Shown here: positions 63,306-64,000 of the stretch, one piece after another
How the letters are laid out: each line of letters opens with the position of its first letter
How positions within the stretch are numbered: position 1 is the first letter of the stretch
Source of the DNA: Paraburkholderia gardini
Lineage (GTDB): Bacteria > Pseudomonadota > Gammaproteobacteria > Burkholderiales > Burkholderiaceae
Assembly: GCF_907164575.1 (NCBI RefSeq)
Contig: NZ_CAJQYY010000007.1
Coordinates: 62,001-126,000, forward strand
Reading direction: 5' to 3'
DNA: 64,000 bases
Notes under the pieces: model-generated
The model's input: the letters and a program-made list of their open reading frames with translations, nothing else
Told to the model about the DNA's origin: nothing
Database searches by the model: none
Position numbers and translations under genes: made by a program

Positions 63306-64000
63306 ATGAACGCGAAAACAAGGTGTCCGGCGCAAGCGCCGCATCGACGCGCGCAGAAACGGAGGGCAGGCGGTTCGCGCTTTGTGCTGACCACGATGCT
63401 GAGCGCGATCGGCCTGTTCCTTTGGGTGCAGCCTTCCGCCGAAGCCGAAAGCACACGCGAAGCGGCGAGTGTCGTGGGCGCCGTTCAACCTGCTGCGCTG
63501 AATCCCCCAAGGCAGGCGGCTACGCTGGCCGCTCCGTTCACGGTCGCAGCCAATGGCCCCATCCGTCTCACGATCGGCGGTGCCGACGAATCGCAGGCAG
63601 GTGCTGCTCCCGCGAAAAACGCCAAAGGGCCGAACTGCACCGGGCCGGTCGGCGAACATAGCACTGTTGTCGTGCCGCTCGGTAAATCGACAATGATCAA
63701 TTTGCGCGAGCCGGTCAGGGAACGTACGGTCGGCAACCCGCAGGTGGTGCAGGCGATGCTCGTGTCGCCACAGACACTTTATCTGCTGGGCTCCGACATC
63801 GGCACGACCAACATGATCGTGCAGGGCAAGAGCGGTTCGTGCAGCGTGATCGACGTGGTTGTCGGAACGGATCCTGCCGGATTGCAACAGACGCTCGCCT
63901 CGTTGATGCCAGAGGAAACCGGCGTCCAGATCAAGGCAGCGGGCGATGCGCTCGTGCTAACGGGTGTCGTGACGGACGGCGCCAAGGCACAGCGCATCGT
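63306..64000 (+). CDS. cpaC: Type II/IV secretin CpaC/RcpA, partial
   Basis: Start of the outer-membrane secretin for the Flp pilus, cut by the end of the window; 231 codons visible. A basic N-terminus and one hydrophobic signal segment (FVLTTMLSAIGLFLWV, ending PSAEAES) lead to a Pro/Ala linker, then the CpaC N-terminal domain: VVVPLGKSTMINLREPVRERTVGNPQVVQAMLVSPQTLYLLGSDIGTTNMIVQ, followed by a BON-like stretch (QQTLASLMPEETGVQIKAAGDALVLTG). The secretin pore domain lies beyond the window. A gggggaagg site precedes the ATG. Confidence 0.93.
   Translation, partial: MNAKTRCPAQAPHRRAQKRRAGGSRFVLTTMLSAIGLFLWVQPSAEAESTREAASVVGAVQPAALNPPRQAATLAAPFTVAANGPIRLTIGGADESQAGAAPAKNAKGPNCTGPVGEHSTVVVPLGKSTMINLREPVRERTVGNPQVVQAMLVSPQTLYLLGSDIGTTNMIVQGKSGSCSVIDVVVGTDPAGLQQTLASLMPEETGVQIKAAGDALVLTGVVTDGAKAQRI

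Overview
The window reads as chromosomal DNA of a betaproteobacterium of the Burkholderia sensu lato group (Paraburkholderia or Caballeronia-like). This rests on high GC, a Burkholderia-type trimeric porin, a DUF4148 protein, BON-domain lipoprotein-like exports, and the typical pairing of a sodium:solute symporter with a DUF3311 protein. The assignment is by protein recognition, not by a database search. No rRNA, tRNA, insertion sequence, phage or CRISPR array was seen.

Layout. 1-11.2 kb: BON protein, MarR regulator, porin, a large MalT-like LuxR regulator, a chemoreceptor and an MscS-type channel. 11.2-18.9 kb: two ABC importer sets on the minus strand, one polar amino acid set (two permeases and a binding protein, no ATPase) and one complete spermidine/putrescine-like set, with a divergent LysR regulator. 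19-30.5 kb: housekeeping and accessory genes (Ca2+/H+ antiporter, acyl-CoA dehydrogenase, second BON protein, 3-methyladenine glycosylase, DUF4148, CBS protein, GTP cyclohydrolase II, NmrA/AraC divergent pair, FAD/GcvT dehydrogenase with divergent DeoR regulator).

30.5-51.6 kb: a nearly continuous cobalamin locus in four transcription units. Unit 1 (minus) is cobA-cobE-cobO-cobB-bluB. Unit 2 (plus) is cobW-cobN-chlI-chlD-like. Unit 3 (minus) is cobG-cobH-cobI-cbiG/cobJ. Unit 4 (plus) is cobL-cbiD-cobK-cobM. Units 1, 2 and 3 each start with a recognisable adenosylcobalamin riboswitch; those of units 1 and 2 sit back to back and share long identical stretches. The gene set describes oxygen-using corrin synthesis (CobG, late cobalt insertion by CobN with ChlI/ChlD-type partners, BluB for the lower ligand) in which CbiD stands in for CobF. 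A PilZ/YcgR-like gene lies between units 2 and 3, and a pair of 46-base hairpin repeats sits between units 3 and 4. The VWA (chelatase D-like) gene has no ATG/GTG/TTG start downstream of chlI; a CTG overlapping the chlI stop is the best candidate.

51.6-58.5 kb: MctP-like symporter with DUF3311, MarC, a class II glutamine amidotransferase, LysE exporter, prolyl aminopeptidase, and a sigma-54 activator with a VpsR-like N-terminal domain. 58.5-64 kb: a 1.4-kb non-coding regulatory region with a consensus sigma-54 promoter, then a tad/Flp pilus locus (flp, cpaA, an AAA+ ATPase, cpaB, start of cpaC) that runs off the window. The simplest reading is that the activator drives this pilus operon.
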